Shown here piece after piece: positions 32,387 to 41,723 of a stretch of DNA of 64,000 nucleotides. The translations under genes were made by a program, and so were the position numbers. Location of the stretch: assembly GCA_041690255.1 (NCBI GenBank), contig JAWLHU010000010.1:192089-256088 (forward strand). The letters are read 5' to 3'. Each line of letters begins with the position of its first letter. Positions within the stretch are counted from its first letter, which is position 1. The notes below the pieces were generated by a model, which saw nothing but the letters and a program-made list of their open reading frames with translations, ran no database searches and was not told the DNA's origin. Source of the DNA: JAWLHU01 sp041690255. Its GTDB lineage: Bacteria > Bacillota > Sulfobacillia > Symbiobacteriales > Symbiobacteriaceae.

Positions 32387-33241
32387 TTATGTGGATGAGG
32401 GGAGCCGCTTACGGGCCTGCTGCGCCCGGGCGAAGAGGGCCTCGATGGCCGCCCGGTCGCCCGCATCGATCGCCGCCTCCAGGTCGCCGAGCGCCTGGCG
32501 GAAGGTGATCAGCGCCTCCCGAACTGCGTCAGGGTTGGTCAGTAGCACCTCGGCCCAGAGATCTGCCGGGCTCTCGGCGATCCGCGTCGTGTCCCGGAAG
32601 CCGCCGGCGGCCAGGTCGAGCACGCCGCCGCCCCGCTCCTCCAGGTCCAGGGCCGATGCCGCCAGGGCGGTCGCCACGACCTGGGGCAGGTGGGAGATCC
32701 CCGCCACCCGCCGGTCGTGCTCTGCCGGGGTCATGACCACCGGCACGGCGCCCAACCGCTCGATCAGCCCTTGCAGGGCGGGGTGCGGGGCTGTCAGTAC
32801 CCAGCGACACCCCTTGACGAGGCCGGCGGCGGCGGCGGCCACACCGGACCGCTCGGAGCCGAACATCGGGTGGCCCCCGACGAAGGCGGCGCCCGGCGGC
32901 AGATGCTGCTCCCAGGCGGCGACCACCTGCGCCTTCGTCGAGCCCACATCGGTCACGAGGGTGCCGGGCCGGATCTGCGGCCCCCAGACCCGTGCCAGGT
33001 CGATCATGGCGCCCACCGGCATGGCCAGGATCAGCAGGTCGGCGCCATCCAGGGCTTCGGCCGGGTCGAGCAGATACCGGTCGACGGCGCCCCGGGCCAC
33101 CGCCTCGTCCAGCGCCCCCTGCCCGATGCCGACCACCTCGGCTGCCAGAGCGTGCCGGCGGATCGCCATGCCGATCGAGCCCCCGATCAGCCCCACGCCC
33201 CAGATCGCTACTCGCCGAAAAAAGCCATCGCTAGAAGACAT
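32387..33241 (-). CDS. tyrA: prephenate dehydrogenase
   Basis: A 284-residue NAD(P)-dependent enzyme making 4-hydroxyphenylpyruvate for tyrosine. The Rossmann motif GVGLIGGSIGMAIRR is at the N-terminus, and the catalytic His block FVGGHPMFGSERSG is near residue 125. There is no C-terminal ACT domain, so it may lack direct tyrosine feedback; control by the upstream tyrosine T-box would compensate. Its start overlaps the end of aroF by 11 bp, so translation is coupled. Confidence 0.94.
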   Translation of the reverse strand: MSSSDGFFRRVAIWGVGLIGGSIGMAIRRHALAAEVVGIGQGALDEAVARGAVDRYLLDPAEALDGADLLILAMPVGAMIDLARVWGPQIRPGTLVTDVGSTKAQVVAAWEQHLPPGAAFVGGHPMFGSERSGVAAAAAGLVKGCRWVLTAPHPALQGLIERLGAVPVVMTPAEHDRRVAGISHLPQVVATALAASALDLEERGGGVLDLAAGGFRDTTRIAESPADLWAEVLLTNPDAVREALITFRQALGDLEAAIDAGDRAAIEALFARAQQARKRLPSST

Positions 33242-34274
33242 GGGAGTGGGAAGCGATCGGCAACCGGCGGCCCAAGACCTCCGCGATGGCGGCCATCTCC
33301 TGCATCATCTGCTGGAAGGCGGCCGGCCCGATCGTCTGGGCGGCGTCGGACTTGGCTTCGTCGGGGCGCTGGTGGACCTCGACCAGGATCCCGTCGGCGC
33401 CGGCGGCCACCGCCGCCCGGGCCAGAGCGACGACATGCTGCCGGATCCCGACGCCGTGGCTCGGGTCGACCACCACCGGCAGATGGGTCAGAGACTTGGC
33501 CACGACCACCGCCGAGAGGTCGAGGGTATTGCGGGTGGCCGTCTCAAAGGTGCGGATGCCCCGCTCGCAGAGGATCACGTTGTGATTCCCCTCGCTCATG
33601 ATATACTCGGCGGCCATGAGCCACTCCTCGATCGTGGCCGACATGCCCCGCTTCAGGAGGACCGGCTTGTCGGTCTTGCCCACCGCCTTGAGCAGGCTGA
33701 AGTTCTGCATGTTCCGGGTGCCGATCTGCAACACGTCTGCGTAGCCGGCCACCAACTCCACGTCCCGGGTGTCCATCACCTCGGTCACGAGGGGCAGGCC
33801 GTGCTGCTCCCGGGCCTCCGCCATGAACTGGAGCCCGGTCTCGCCCAGCCCCTGGAAGGAGTAGGGGCTGGAGCGGGGCTTGAAGGCGCCGGCCCGCAGC
33901 GCATGGGCGCCGGCCTGCCTGACCAGTCCGGCCGACTCCAGCAGCAGCTCACGCCCCTCGACGGAGCAGGGGCCGGCTCCCACCCACAGATCGGTCCCAC
34001 CCACGGTAGCATCGCCAATCCGGATCACCGTATCCTCCGGATGGAAATCCCGGGAGACAAGCTTGTACGGCTTGGAGATCGGGGTGACCCGGTCGACCCC
34101 GGGCGCGGCCTCCAGGTTCAGATCGGCCAGGAGGCGCCGATCGCCCCCGATCGCTCCGATGATCGTGCGCTCTTCCCCGCGGGAGAGATGGATGCCGAAC
34201 CCCAGGGTCTTCACTCGATCAATTACCTCGGTGACCTGGGCCTCTGAGGCCCCCTTCTTCATGACGATAATCAC
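33231..34274 (-). CDS. aroF: 3-deoxy-7-phosphoheptulonate synthase (DAHP synthase, type I-beta with N-terminal regulatory domain)
   Basis: A 347-residue first enzyme of aromatic amino acid synthesis. The start is GTG 34274 (VIIVMKKGASEAQVTEVIDR) after AAAGGTGAG. Residues 1-70 form a ferredoxin-like (ACT-like) regulatory domain found in feedback-inhibited enzymes; the barrel contains WVGAGPCSVEGREL, AFKPRSSPYSFQG, VLLKRGMSATIEEWLMAAEY and VVVDPSHGVGIR. It heads the aroF-tyrA-aroA operon, directly behind a T-box leader. Confidence 0.95.
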   Translation of the reverse strand: MIIVMKKGASEAQVTEVIDRVKTLGFGIHLSRGEERTIIGAIGGDRRLLADLNLEAAPGVDRVTPISKPYKLVSRDFHPEDTVIRIGDATVGGTDLWVGAGPCSVEGRELLLESAGLVRQAGAHALRAGAFKPRSSPYSFQGLGETGLQFMAEAREQHGLPLVTEVMDTRDVELVAGYADVLQIGTRNMQNFSLLKAVGKTDKPVLLKRGMSATIEEWLMAAEYIMSEGNHNVILCERGIRTFETATRNTLDLSAVVVAKSLTHLPVVVDPSHGVGIRQHVVALARAAVAAGADGILVEVHQRPDEAKSDAAQTIGPAAFQQMMQEMAAIAEVLGRRLPIASHSHVF

Positions 34275-34314
34275 TGGCCCACTCACCTTTCCTCTTTTTC
34301 CCTCAAGAGACAAA

Positions 34315-34643
34315 ACAAAACGGCTTCCATCCCTACATGTAGGGACGGAAGCCGTAAGAATATCGGCTTTCGCGGTACCACCCTGCTTAGCCCCTCTGAC
34401 AGAGGGACTCTCTCACACTCGGGGACTAGCATCCCCTGCGCCCTGTAACGGTGGCGTTCCGGCGTACCTACTCGCCCCTGTTCACACCTGATCAAGGGGT
34501 TTCAGCCTGCACTCACGGGTGTATTTCGGTCCGCCTTCGGCGCCAGCTTGCACCAACCGCTGGCTCTCTGTGGCTCTCCGGCGTAGGAATTGCTTCCGGA
34601 CTTACTTCTCCCGGTCATCGCTTTGTTAGATGTGTTGAAGCAG
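34315..34643 (-). ncRNA. T-box leader, tyrosine-specific (specifier UAC)
   Basis: The conserved antiterminator bulge GGTGGTACCGCG appears on the minus strand at about 34368-34379, followed by a terminator stem ACGGCTTCCGTCCCT/AGGGATGGAAGCCGT and TTTTGTTTTG at 34316-34355. Alignment of the specifier region with the Trp leader at 43262 (shared GAA, CCC and GGCUGAA landmarks) places the codon UAC at 34523-34521, in AAAUACACCC. Uncharged tRNA-Tyr would therefore switch on aroF-tyrA-aroA. Confidence 0.88.
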
Positions 34644-34672
34644 AGTATACACGCAAGGTCCCAGCGGGTCAA
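34644..34672 (-). promoter_or_regulatory. sigma-A promoter of the aroF T-box transcript
   Basis: TTGACC (34672-34667) and TATACT (34649-34644) with a 17-bp spacer on the minus strand, immediately after the trpA stop codon. Confidence 0.8.
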
Positions 34673-34675
34673 CCC

Positions 34676-35482
34676 CTATTTCTTGACTTTTGTCGCTTCC
34701 TTTAGGTCAACAGCAAACCCCTTCAGCTTCGCCACCTTGACCGGCAGTTCCAGTTCCTCCCCACAGATGCGCACAAAGGCAGAGCCGACGATGGCGGCAT
34801 CGGCCACGGCGACCACCTGCCGGACGTGCTCCGGCGTCGAGATGCCGAAGCCCACGGCGACCGGGGTCTCGGTCACGGCCTTGGTCGCCTGGACCAGGTC
34901 GCTCAGCCGCTCGGGCAGCGCCTCCCGCTGGCCGGTCACACCGGTCAGAGAGACGACGTAGACAAAGCCGGAGGCGAGCTTCCCCGCCCGCTCAATGCGG
35001 TCCGGCGTCGAGGTCGGCGCCACGAACTGGACCAGGTCGAGGCCTGTCGCCCTGGTGGCTGCGAGGAGCTCATCGGCCTCCTCCATGGGCACGTCGGGCA
35101 GGATCAGGCCATCCACCCCGGCCTCGGCAGCCCTGCGGCAGAAGCTCTCGATCCCCGGGCGGGTCAACAGGTTGATATAGGTCATGATCAGGATGGGCGT
35201 GGTGACCCCTTCCCGGCGGACGGTGGCGATCAGCTCCAGGACATTGTCCGTGTTGGCTCCGGCGAGCAACGCCCGCTGGGTGCCAGCCTGGATGACCGGG
35301 CCATCGGCCAGTGGATCGGAGAAGGGCAGCCCCAGTTCGATGATGTCGACCCCGGCCTCCACCAGTGCATGGATGAACTGCCGGCTCGCCTCGATCGAGG
35401 GATCCCCGGCGGCGATGTAGGCGACCAGCCCTTTCTCGCCCCGGCTCTTCAGCTCCGCAAAGCGTGCACCGATCCGGCTCAT
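34676..35482 (-). CDS. trpA: tryptophan synthase alpha chain
   Basis: A 268-residue TIM barrel that splits indole-3-glycerol phosphate and passes indole to TrpB. The catalytic Glu is in DIIELGLPFSDPLADGP, with the second acid in ADGPVIQ, and the phosphate site is GFGISTPEHV. It overlaps the trpB stop codon by four bases. It is the last gene of the trpS-C-F-B-A transcript. Confidence 0.97.
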   Translation of the reverse strand: MSRIGARFAELKSRGEKGLVAYIAAGDPSIEASRQFIHALVEAGVDIIELGLPFSDPLADGPVIQAGTQRALLAGANTDNVLELIATVRREGVTTPILIMTYINLLTRPGIESFCRRAAEAGVDGLILPDVPMEEADELLAATRATGLDLVQFVAPTSTPDRIERAGKLASGFVYVVSLTGVTGQREALPERLSDLVQATKAVTETPVAVGFGISTPEHVRQVVAVADAAIVGSAFVRICGEELELPVKVAKLKGFAVDLKEATKVKK

Positions 35483-36693
35483 GAGAGCTCACCCCCCAGC
35501 ATCTTGGAGACCTGGACCATATCCTTGTCGCCCCGGCCCGAGAGGTTGATGATCAGGATCGCATCCTTCGGCATGCTCCGGGCCACCTGGACCGCCTGGT
35601 AGACGGCGTGGCTCGACTCCAGCGCCGGGATGATCCCCTCTGTCTGGCTGAGCAGCTTCATGCCCTCCAGCGCCTGGCTGTCGGTCACCGCCACATAGTC
35701 GGCCCGGCCCGAGTCCCGGTAGTAAGAGTGCTCCGGCCCGACGCCCGGGTAGTCCAGGCCGGCCGAGATCGAGTGCGCTTCGGTAATCTGGCCGTACGGG
35801 TCCTGCAGCAGGTAGGACCGGGCGCCGTGGAAGACGCCGATCAGGCCGCCGCCGGTCATGGTGGCGCCGTGCTTGTCGGTCTCAATGCCGTGACCACCGG
35901 CCTCGACGCCGATCAGCTTGACGGACTTGTCCTGCGCAAACGGGTGGAAGATGCCCATGGCGTTCGAGCCGCCGCCCACGCAGGCGACGATCGCATCTGG
36001 CAACCGCCCCTCCGCCTCCATGATCTGTCGGCGGGTCTCCTCGCCGATCACGGCCTGGAAATCCCGGACCATCATCGGATAAGGATGCGGTCCCACCACC
36101 GAACCGATGATGTAGTGGGTGGTTTCGACATTGGTCACCCAGTCACGGATCGCTTCATTCGTCGCATCCTTCAGGGTCCGGGAGCCGGAGGTGGTCGGCA
36201 GGACCCGGGCGCCCATCAACTGCATGCGGAAGACGTTCAGCTCCTGGCGGGCGACATCGATCTCGCCCATGTGGACCTCGCACTCCAGGCCGAAGAGGGC
36301 GCAGACGGTGGCCGTGGCCACGCCGTGCTGCCCGGCGCCGGTCTCAGCGATGATCCGCTTCTTGCCCATCCGCCGGGCGAGGAGTGCCTGGCCCATGGCG
36401 TTGTTGATCTTGTGGGCGCCGGTGTGGTTCAGGTCCTCCCGCTTCAGGTAGATCTTCGCCCCGCCGGCGTATGCGGTCAGCCGCTCCGCAAAATAGAGCG
36501 GGGTCTCCCGCCCGATGTACTGCCTGCGGTAGTAGGCGAGTTCCTCGATGAACTCGGGATCGTCGTTATAGCGATTGTAGGCCTGTTCCAGTTCGATACA
36601 GGCCGCCATGAGTGTCTCGGGGACGTAGCGTCCACCGAAGGGACCGAAGTGCCCCCGGTCGTCCGGCAGCATGACCGGCTTCTCCTCCGCCAT
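35479..36693 (-). CDS. trpB: tryptophan synthase beta chain
   Basis: A 404-residue PLP enzyme that joins indole and serine. The PLP Lys is in LNHTGAHKINNAMGQALLA, the phosphate loop is VACVGGGSNAMGIFHPF, and the N-terminus GHFGPFGGRYVPETLM is the TrpB1 signature. It lies four bases after trpF and overlaps trpA. Confidence 0.97.
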   Translation of the reverse strand: MAEEKPVMLPDDRGHFGPFGGRYVPETLMAACIELEQAYNRYNDDPEFIEELAYYRRQYIGRETPLYFAERLTAYAGGAKIYLKREDLNHTGAHKINNAMGQALLARRMGKKRIIAETGAGQHGVATATVCALFGLECEVHMGEIDVARQELNVFRMQLMGARVLPTTSGSRTLKDATNEAIRDWVTNVETTHYIIGSVVGPHPYPMMVRDFQAVIGEETRRQIMEAEGRLPDAIVACVGGGSNAMGIFHPFAQDKSVKLIGVEAGGHGIETDKHGATMTGGGLIGVFHGARSYLLQDPYGQITEAHSISAGLDYPGVGPEHSYYRDSGRADYVAVTDSQALEGMKLLSQTEGIIPALESSHAVYQAVQVARSMPKDAILIINLSGRGDKDMVQVSKMLGGELS

Positions 36694-36697
36694 GGGA

Positions 36698-37360
36698 TCA
36701 GGCCCCCTTTACCATATCGAGAAAGTCGTAGATCTTGCCCGAGTCCTTTTCGCCGTTCGTCTCCACGCCGGAGGAGACATCCACCCCGCCTGGCTCCGCC
36801 TGCTTTATGGCCTCGTCCACGTTCTGTGGGGTGAGGCCGCCGGCCAGGATCAGCTTGGGCCGGCCCGGGGTGAGGGGCTCGTCAGGGCCAGCCAGCTCCA
36901 CACCGGCATTCTTCAGCGTCTGGGCTGCCCAGCGGACCAGGGTCCAGTCCAGGGTCTGACCGGTGCCGCCTGCCTGGCCCTCCACGTAGGGATCCAGGAG
37001 GATGCCGGCTGCGCCGCGGTAGGCGGGAAGCTGTGCCAGATCATCGGGCCCTTTGATCCGGAAGGCCTTGATCACGGGGAGGTCGATTTGGTCGATATAC
37101 TCCGGCGGCTCGCTGCCGTGCAGTTGGATCGCCTTCAGGCCGGTGTAAGCGGCGACCTGCTTCATCTCCTCCACGGAAGCATCCACAAAGACGCCTACCG
37201 TCACCGTCTCCGGGGGAAGGCCCATGATCAGGGACTGCGCCCGGTCGGGGGTCACCTGCCGGCGGCTGGGGGCGAAGACGAAGCCGACCGCATCGGCCCC
37301 GGCCTCCACGGCTGCCAGGGCAGCCTTCATGTTCGAGATGCCGCAGATCTTGGCCCACAT
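36698..37360 (-). CDS. trpF: phosphoribosylanthranilate isomerase
   Basis: A 220-residue TIM barrel doing the Amadori rearrangement in tryptophan synthesis. The start at ATG 37360 (MWAKICGISNMKAALAAVEA) follows AAAGGAGTG; the longer frame overlaps trpC in another phase. The catalytic Cys is in AKICGIS, the general acid Asp in AGILLDPYVEGQAGGTGQTLDW, and the phosphate site in LAGGLTPQNV. It lies 16 bp after trpC. Confidence 0.96.
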   Translation of the reverse strand: MWAKICGISNMKAALAAVEAGADAVGFVFAPSRRQVTPDRAQSLIMGLPPETVTVGVFVDASVEEMKQVAAYTGLKAIQLHGSEPPEYIDQIDLPVIKAFRIKGPDDLAQLPAYRGAAGILLDPYVEGQAGGTGQTLDWTLVRWAAQTLKNAGVELAGPDEPLTPGRPKLILAGGLTPQNVDEAIKQAEPGGVDVSSGVETNGEKDSGKIYDFLDMVKGA

Positions 37361-37376
37361 TTGCGTGGTCACTCCT

Positions 37377-38174
37377 TTAACTCTTCTGTCCCAACAGCCC
37401 CCGCAAGGCCTCTGCCACGTCCGGCTGGCGCATGAGCGATTCGCCCACGAGGACCGCCTTTGCCCCCGCCTGCTCCAGCCGCACCAGGTCATGGTGGGTT
37501 GCGATGCCCGATTCGCTGACCAGCACCCGGCCAGCCGGGATGCGGGGGGCGAGTCCGAAGGTCACATCCAACGTCGTATGGAAGGTCCGGAGGTCCCGGT
37601 TGTTGATGCCGATTAGCTTGGCCCCGGACGCCAGAGCGATATCCAGCTCCTCGGCGGAGTGGACCTCGGTCAGGACGTCCATGCCCAGGTCTGCGGCCAG
37701 CTGGGCCAGGCGGTCCATGTCGGCGGGCGTCCGGCCATGGGCGCACTCGCCGTGGAAGGCGGCCACGATCAGCAGGATCGCATCGGCCCCGGCTGCCCGG
37801 GCCTCGTAGACCTGGACCTCATCGATGATAAAGTCCTTACGGAGGAGTGGCAGGTCAACCGCCCGACGGATCGCCTTAAGGTACTCCAGAGAGCCCTGGA
37901 AGTACGGCTGATCGGTCAGGACCGAAAGGCAGGCGGCACCGGCCCCCGCATAAGCCCGGGCGATCGCCACCGGGTCGAAGTCGGGACGGATCAGCCCCTT
38001 GGAGGGGCTGGCCTTCTTCACCTCGGCGATTACCTGCACGCCCGGCGACTCCTGCAAGGCTTTGAGGAAACCCCGGGGCCGTGGCCCACGGTGTGCGGCA
38101 GCGATCAGCTCGGCCAGAGGGCCGGCTGCCGCCACCTCCGCCGCCTTGGTCTTGAGGATCCGGTCGAGGATCAT
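37377..38174 (-). CDS. trpC: indole-3-glycerol phosphate synthase
   Basis: A 265-residue TIM barrel closing the indole ring. Key blocks are VIAEVKKASPSKGLI with catalytic Lys and Glu, LRKDFIIDEVQVYEA with the second Lys, IGINNRDLRTF, and VSESGIATHHDLVRL. Start overlaps the trpS stop by four bases. Confidence 0.97.
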   Translation of the reverse strand: MILDRILKTKAAEVAAAGPLAELIAAAHRGPRPRGFLKALQESPGVQVIAEVKKASPSKGLIRPDFDPVAIARAYAGAGAACLSVLTDQPYFQGSLEYLKAIRRAVDLPLLRKDFIIDEVQVYEARAAGADAILLIVAAFHGECAHGRTPADMDRLAQLAADLGMDVLTEVHSAEELDIALASGAKLIGINNRDLRTFHTTLDVTFGLAPRIPAGRVLVSESGIATHHDLVRLEQAGAKAVLVGESLMRQPDVAEALRGLLGQKS

Positions 38175-39184
38175 GCCCGGCCCCTCGGGACCAGGCCCAT
38201 CTTGGACTGGAGCAGGGCCAGATTGGGCCGGGAGACCGCCTCGGCCTTGTCGGCGCCCTTGGCCAGGATCGCCTCGATCACACCCGGCTCGGAAAGCTCC
38301 TGAACCCGCTTCTGGATCGGCTCCAGCGTGGCGACGACTGCCTCGGCCACATCCTTCTTGAACTGGCCGTAGCCGTCATACTTGGCGGAAATCTCATCCA
38401 GCGACTGGCCGGTGCAGAGCGAGAGGATCACCATGAGATTGGAGACCCCCGGCTTGTTCTCCGGGTCGTACTTCACCTCGCGGCCCGGATCGGTCACCGC
38501 CCGCTTGATCTTCTTCACAATCAGGTCCGGTGCGTCCATCATGGAGATATAGGCCGTGGCATCGGCGTCAGATTTGGACATCTTGGCGGTGGGGTCCTGG
38601 AGCGACATGATCCGGCCACCGGCTGAACGGGCGGGGATATAGGGCTCGGGGACGGTCAGGAACTCCTCACCGAAACGGTTGTTCAGCCGAATGGCGATAT
38701 CGCGGGTCAGCTCCAGATGCTGCTTCTGGTCCTCGCCCACGGGGACGTGGGTCGCCTGGTAGAGGAGAATGTCGGCCGCCATGAGCGCCGGGTAGGTGAA
38801 GAGGCCGGTGGTGACCACCTCCGCCTTCTTCGACTTGTCCTTGAACTGGGTCATCCGGCTCAGCTCACCGAAGTAAGAGTTGACCTCCATCAGCCAGCCG
38901 AACTCCGCGTGGGCCGGCACCTGGGACTGGACAAAGATCGTGGCGACGCTGGGGTCAATACCGGCCGCCACATAGATGCGGGCCAGCTTCAGGGTGTTCT
39001 CGTACAGTTCCTTCGGGTCCTGGGGAACGGTGAGGGCATGCAGGTCGACAATACAGAAGTAGCACTCCGCCTGATGCTGGAGCTGTACGAAGTTGCGCAT
39101 GGCGCCGAGATAGTTGCCAAGGGTGACCACGCCCGAGGGCTGGATGCCGGAGAAGACCGTCTTGATCGGATTCTGGGTAGCCAT
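38171..39184 (-). CDS. trpS: tryptophanyl-tRNA synthetase
   Basis: A 337-residue class I synthetase. The start ATG 39184 (MATQNPIKTVFSGIQPSG) follows AAGGAAGG; 43 additional codons upstream are not supported. The HIGH-like motif is PSGVVTLGNYLG and KMSKS is AKMSKSD near residue 195. It leads the second trp transcript (trpS-C-F-B-A). No T-box is seen in the 80 bp before it, so it is unclear how its charge-dependent control works; divergent promoters shared with the metallophosphoesterase gene are likely. Confidence 0.95.
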   Translation of the reverse strand: MATQNPIKTVFSGIQPSGVVTLGNYLGAMRNFVQLQHQAECYFCIVDLHALTVPQDPKELYENTLKLARIYVAAGIDPSVATIFVQSQVPAHAEFGWLMEVNSYFGELSRMTQFKDKSKKAEVVTTGLFTYPALMAADILLYQATHVPVGEDQKQHLELTRDIAIRLNNRFGEEFLTVPEPYIPARSAGGRIMSLQDPTAKMSKSDADATAYISMMDAPDLIVKKIKRAVTDPGREVKYDPENKPGVSNLMVILSLCTGQSLDEISAKYDGYGQFKKDVAEAVVATLEPIQKRVQELSEPGVIEAILAKGADKAEAVSRPNLALLQSKMGLVPRGRA

Positions 39185-39269
39185 GTGGGGATCGCCTTCC
39201 TTTTGCGAGACTCTAGTCGATAGGGATTCGTCATAATGAGAGCATTCCCTTGGAAGGGGCTCGTTGCTT

Positions 39270-40070
39270 GTGAATCGTCGCCGCTTTCTCTGGCAAGGGC
39301 TGGGCGCCCTCACCGCCGCCGGATTGGGCCTGGCCGGCTACGGCTATGCTGTCGAGACCCGCCGGCTCCTGTTTGAGGAGGAGAGCATCTCGATCCCGGG
39401 CTTGCCGAAGAACCTGGATGGCTTTACCATCGGGGTGCTCTCCGATATCCATGTCGGCCCGACCACACCGGAGGCCTTCGTGCGGGAGGTGGCTGAGAGG
39501 CTGGCCGCCCGCAGGCCCGACCTGGTCGTGGTGGCGGGCGACTTCATCGGCTCGCATGACCACGGCCCGGCGGCAGATCGGGCCTTGGCGCCCGTGAAGG
39601 GGTGCCTGGGCGTCCTGGGCAACTGGGACTTCTACGATGAGTACGTGCCCGGGTCGATGACCAACGTGCGATTCCTCGTGAACGAAGGGGTTCAGGTGGC
39701 GGATGGGCTCTGGGTCGGCGGGGTGGATGAACCCCGGATGGGCGAGCCCGATGTGGCCCGGGCAATGGCCGGCGCCCCGGATGGGGCGGTGCGGATCCTC
39801 CTCTGCCACGAGCCGGACTACGCCGACTCGCTCGTGGGACCTACGCACCGGGTCTCCCTGCAGATCAGCGGCCACAGCCACGCCGGCCAGATCCGGCTGC
39901 CGGGGCTGGGCCCCCTCCTCCTGCCGCCCGGCGGGCGCAAGTACCACACCGGGCTCTACCAGGCCCCGCACTGCCAGGTCTATACGAGCCGTGGCGTCGG
40001 GACGGCGCACTTGCCGATTCGGCTGTTCTGCCCGCCGGAGGTGTCGCTCCTGCGGCTCGTGCCTGCGTAG
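39270..40070 (+). CDS. exported metallophosphoesterase (YkuE-like, Tat-type signal)
   Basis: A calcineurin-like phosphoesterase of about 266 residues. The N-terminus NRRRFLWQGLGALTAAG resembles a twin-arginine signal. The metal ligands follow the family order: VLSDIHVGP, VVVAGDFIGS, LGNWDFYD, LLCHEPDY and ISGHSHAGQI. The best members of this type are B. subtilis YkuE-like enzymes acting outside the membrane. It starts divergently from trpS, with GTG 39270 or TTG 39264 both possible, and converges with trpD. It interrupts the otherwise continuous trp gene cluster. Confidence 0.9.
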   Translation: MNRRRFLWQGLGALTAAGLGLAGYGYAVETRRLLFEEESISIPGLPKNLDGFTIGVLSDIHVGPTTPEAFVREVAERLAARRPDLVVVAGDFIGSHDHGPAADRALAPVKGCLGVLGNWDFYDEYVPGSMTNVRFLVNEGVQVADGLWVGGVDEPRMGEPDVARAMAGAPDGAVRILLCHEPDYADSLVGPTHRVSLQISGHSHAGQIRLPGLGPLLLPPGGRKYHTGLYQAPHCQVYTSRGVGTAHLPIRLFCPPEVSLLRLVPA

Positions 40071-40081
40071 CCTGTGGTCGG

Positions 40082-41119
40082 CTAGGCGCTCGCCTGGGCG
40101 AGGCGGTGGCTCAGCTCGCGGAGGCCGGTCAGCGCCTTGAGCGCCGCCCCCGAGTCGATCGACTGCTCCGCCAGGGCCACGCCCTCTCGGAGCGACCCCA
40201 CCCGGTCGGCGGCGAGCAGGGCCGCTGCGGCGTTCAGCAGGACCACGTCCCGCCGGGGCCCGGTCTCGCCGGCCAGGATCGCCTCGGTGATCCTGGCGTT
40301 CTCCTCCTTGGTGCCGCCCCGGATGTACTCCCGGGGCGCCCGGCTGATGCCGAGATCCTCCGGGGCGACCCGGTAGGTCTGCACGTAGCCATCCTCCATC
40401 TCCGAGATGACGGTCGGTGCGCTGATGCTGATCTCATCAACCCCGTCGAGGCCGTGGACCACCAGGGCATGGCCGCAGCCGAGGTTGCCAAGCACCCGGG
40501 CCAGCGGCTCGGTCAGGTTCGGGTGGAAGACGCCCATCACCTGGGCCTGGGCCGAGGCCGGGTTGGTCAGGGGGCCGAGCAGGTTGAAGATCGTCCGCAT
40601 GCCGATCTCCCGCCGGACCGGGGCCACGTGCTTCATGCTGGTGTGCAGGGTCGGGGCGAACATGAAGCCGATCCCGATCTGGTCAATGCACTGGCCCACC
40701 TGCTCGGCGGTCAGGGTCAGGTTCACCCCCAGGGCCTCCAGCACATCGGCGGAGCCCGTAAGGCTGGATGCCGCCCGGTTGCCGTGCTTCGCCACCGGCA
40801 CCCCCGCCCCGGCGACCACGAACGCCGCCGTCGTCGAGATGTTAAAGGTATTGGACTTGTCGCCGCCGGTGCCGCAAGTGTCCACGGCGATCGGCTGATG
40901 ATGGGTGACCTGGGTCGCCCGAGCCCGCATGATCCGGGCGGCGCCGGTGATCTCCTCCACCGTCTCCCCCTTGATCCGCAGCGCCATGAGGAAGGCGGCC
41001 ACCTGCGCCGGGGTCGCATCGCCGTTCATCATCAGGGTCATGGCTGTCTCCGCCTGGGCCTCGGTCAGGTCCTTCCCCTCGGCCACCAGGGCGAGCAGCG
41101 CCTTCATATCCATCTCCAT
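40082..41119 (-). CDS. trpD: anthranilate phosphoribosyltransferase
   Basis: A 345-residue enzyme attaching phosphoribosyl to anthranilate. The PRPP site reads TCGTGGDKSNTFNIST, followed by AKHGNRAASSLTGSAD and the metal-site VVHGLDGVDEIS. It starts 16 bp after trpG and is the last gene of the trpE-G-D unit. Confidence 0.97.
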   Translation of the reverse strand: MEMDMKALLALVAEGKDLTEAQAETAMTLMMNGDATPAQVAAFLMALRIKGETVEEITGAARIMRARATQVTHHQPIAVDTCGTGGDKSNTFNISTTAAFVVAGAGVPVAKHGNRAASSLTGSADVLEALGVNLTLTAEQVGQCIDQIGIGFMFAPTLHTSMKHVAPVRREIGMRTIFNLLGPLTNPASAQAQVMGVFHPNLTEPLARVLGNLGCGHALVVHGLDGVDEISISAPTVISEMEDGYVQTYRVAPEDLGISRAPREYIRGGTKEENARITEAILAGETGPRRDVVLLNAAAALLAADRVGSLREGVALAEQSIDSGAALKALTGLRELSHRLAQASA

Positions 41120-41135
41120 GATCGTGCGCCTCCTT

Positions 41136-41723
41136 CTAGCCCTGTACGACCGCCGGCTGCGGCAGCGACAGGAAATTCTTCAGCATCACCTTGCCACCCT
41201 CGGTCAGGATCGACTCCGGGTGGAACTGGAGCCCGTAGACCGGATGGGACCTGTGCCGGAGCCCCATGATCAGGCCATCCTCCGTCTCGGCGGTAACCTC
41301 CAGCGACTCGGGCAGCGACTCCCGCTCCACGATCAGGCTGTGGTACCGGGTGGCCCGGAACCGCTCGGGCATCCCCTCGAAGACGCCCAGGCCGTCGTGC
41401 CTGATCTGGCTGGTCTTGCCGTGCATCAGGTAGGGCGCTCGCTTCACCACGCCGCCGTAGGCCTGGCCGATCGACTGATGCCCCAGGCATACGCCCAGGA
41501 TCGGCGTCGTGGGCCCCAGTTCCCGGATCACATCCAACGAAATGCCGGCCTCATTCGGCGTACACGGCCCCGGGGAGATGATGATCTTCTCGGGGTTCAG
41601 CTTTCTGATCTCATCAACCGTGATCTGATCGTTCCGGTATACCTGCATCTCCGCCCCCAACTCGCCGAGGAACTGGACGAGGTTGTAGGTGAAGGAATCA
41701 TAATTGTCGATGACGAGGATCAT
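41136..41723 (-). CDS. trpG: anthranilate synthase glutaminase subunit
   Basis: A 195-residue class I glutamine amidotransferase. The nucleophile Cys is in LGVCLGHQSIGQAYGG, and the His-Glu pair in YGLQFHPESILTEGG; the oxyanion block is IISPGPCTPNEAG. It abuts trpE with no gap, so coupling is likely. It may also serve PabB, which cannot be seen here. Confidence 0.96.
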   Translation of the reverse strand: MILVIDNYDSFTYNLVQFLGELGAEMQVYRNDQITVDEIRKLNPEKIIISPGPCTPNEAGISLDVIRELGPTTPILGVCLGHQSIGQAYGGVVKRAPYLMHGKTSQIRHDGLGVFEGMPERFRATRYHSLIVERESLPESLEVTAETEDGLIMGLRHRSHPVYGLQFHPESILTEGGKVMLKNFLSLPQPAVVQG

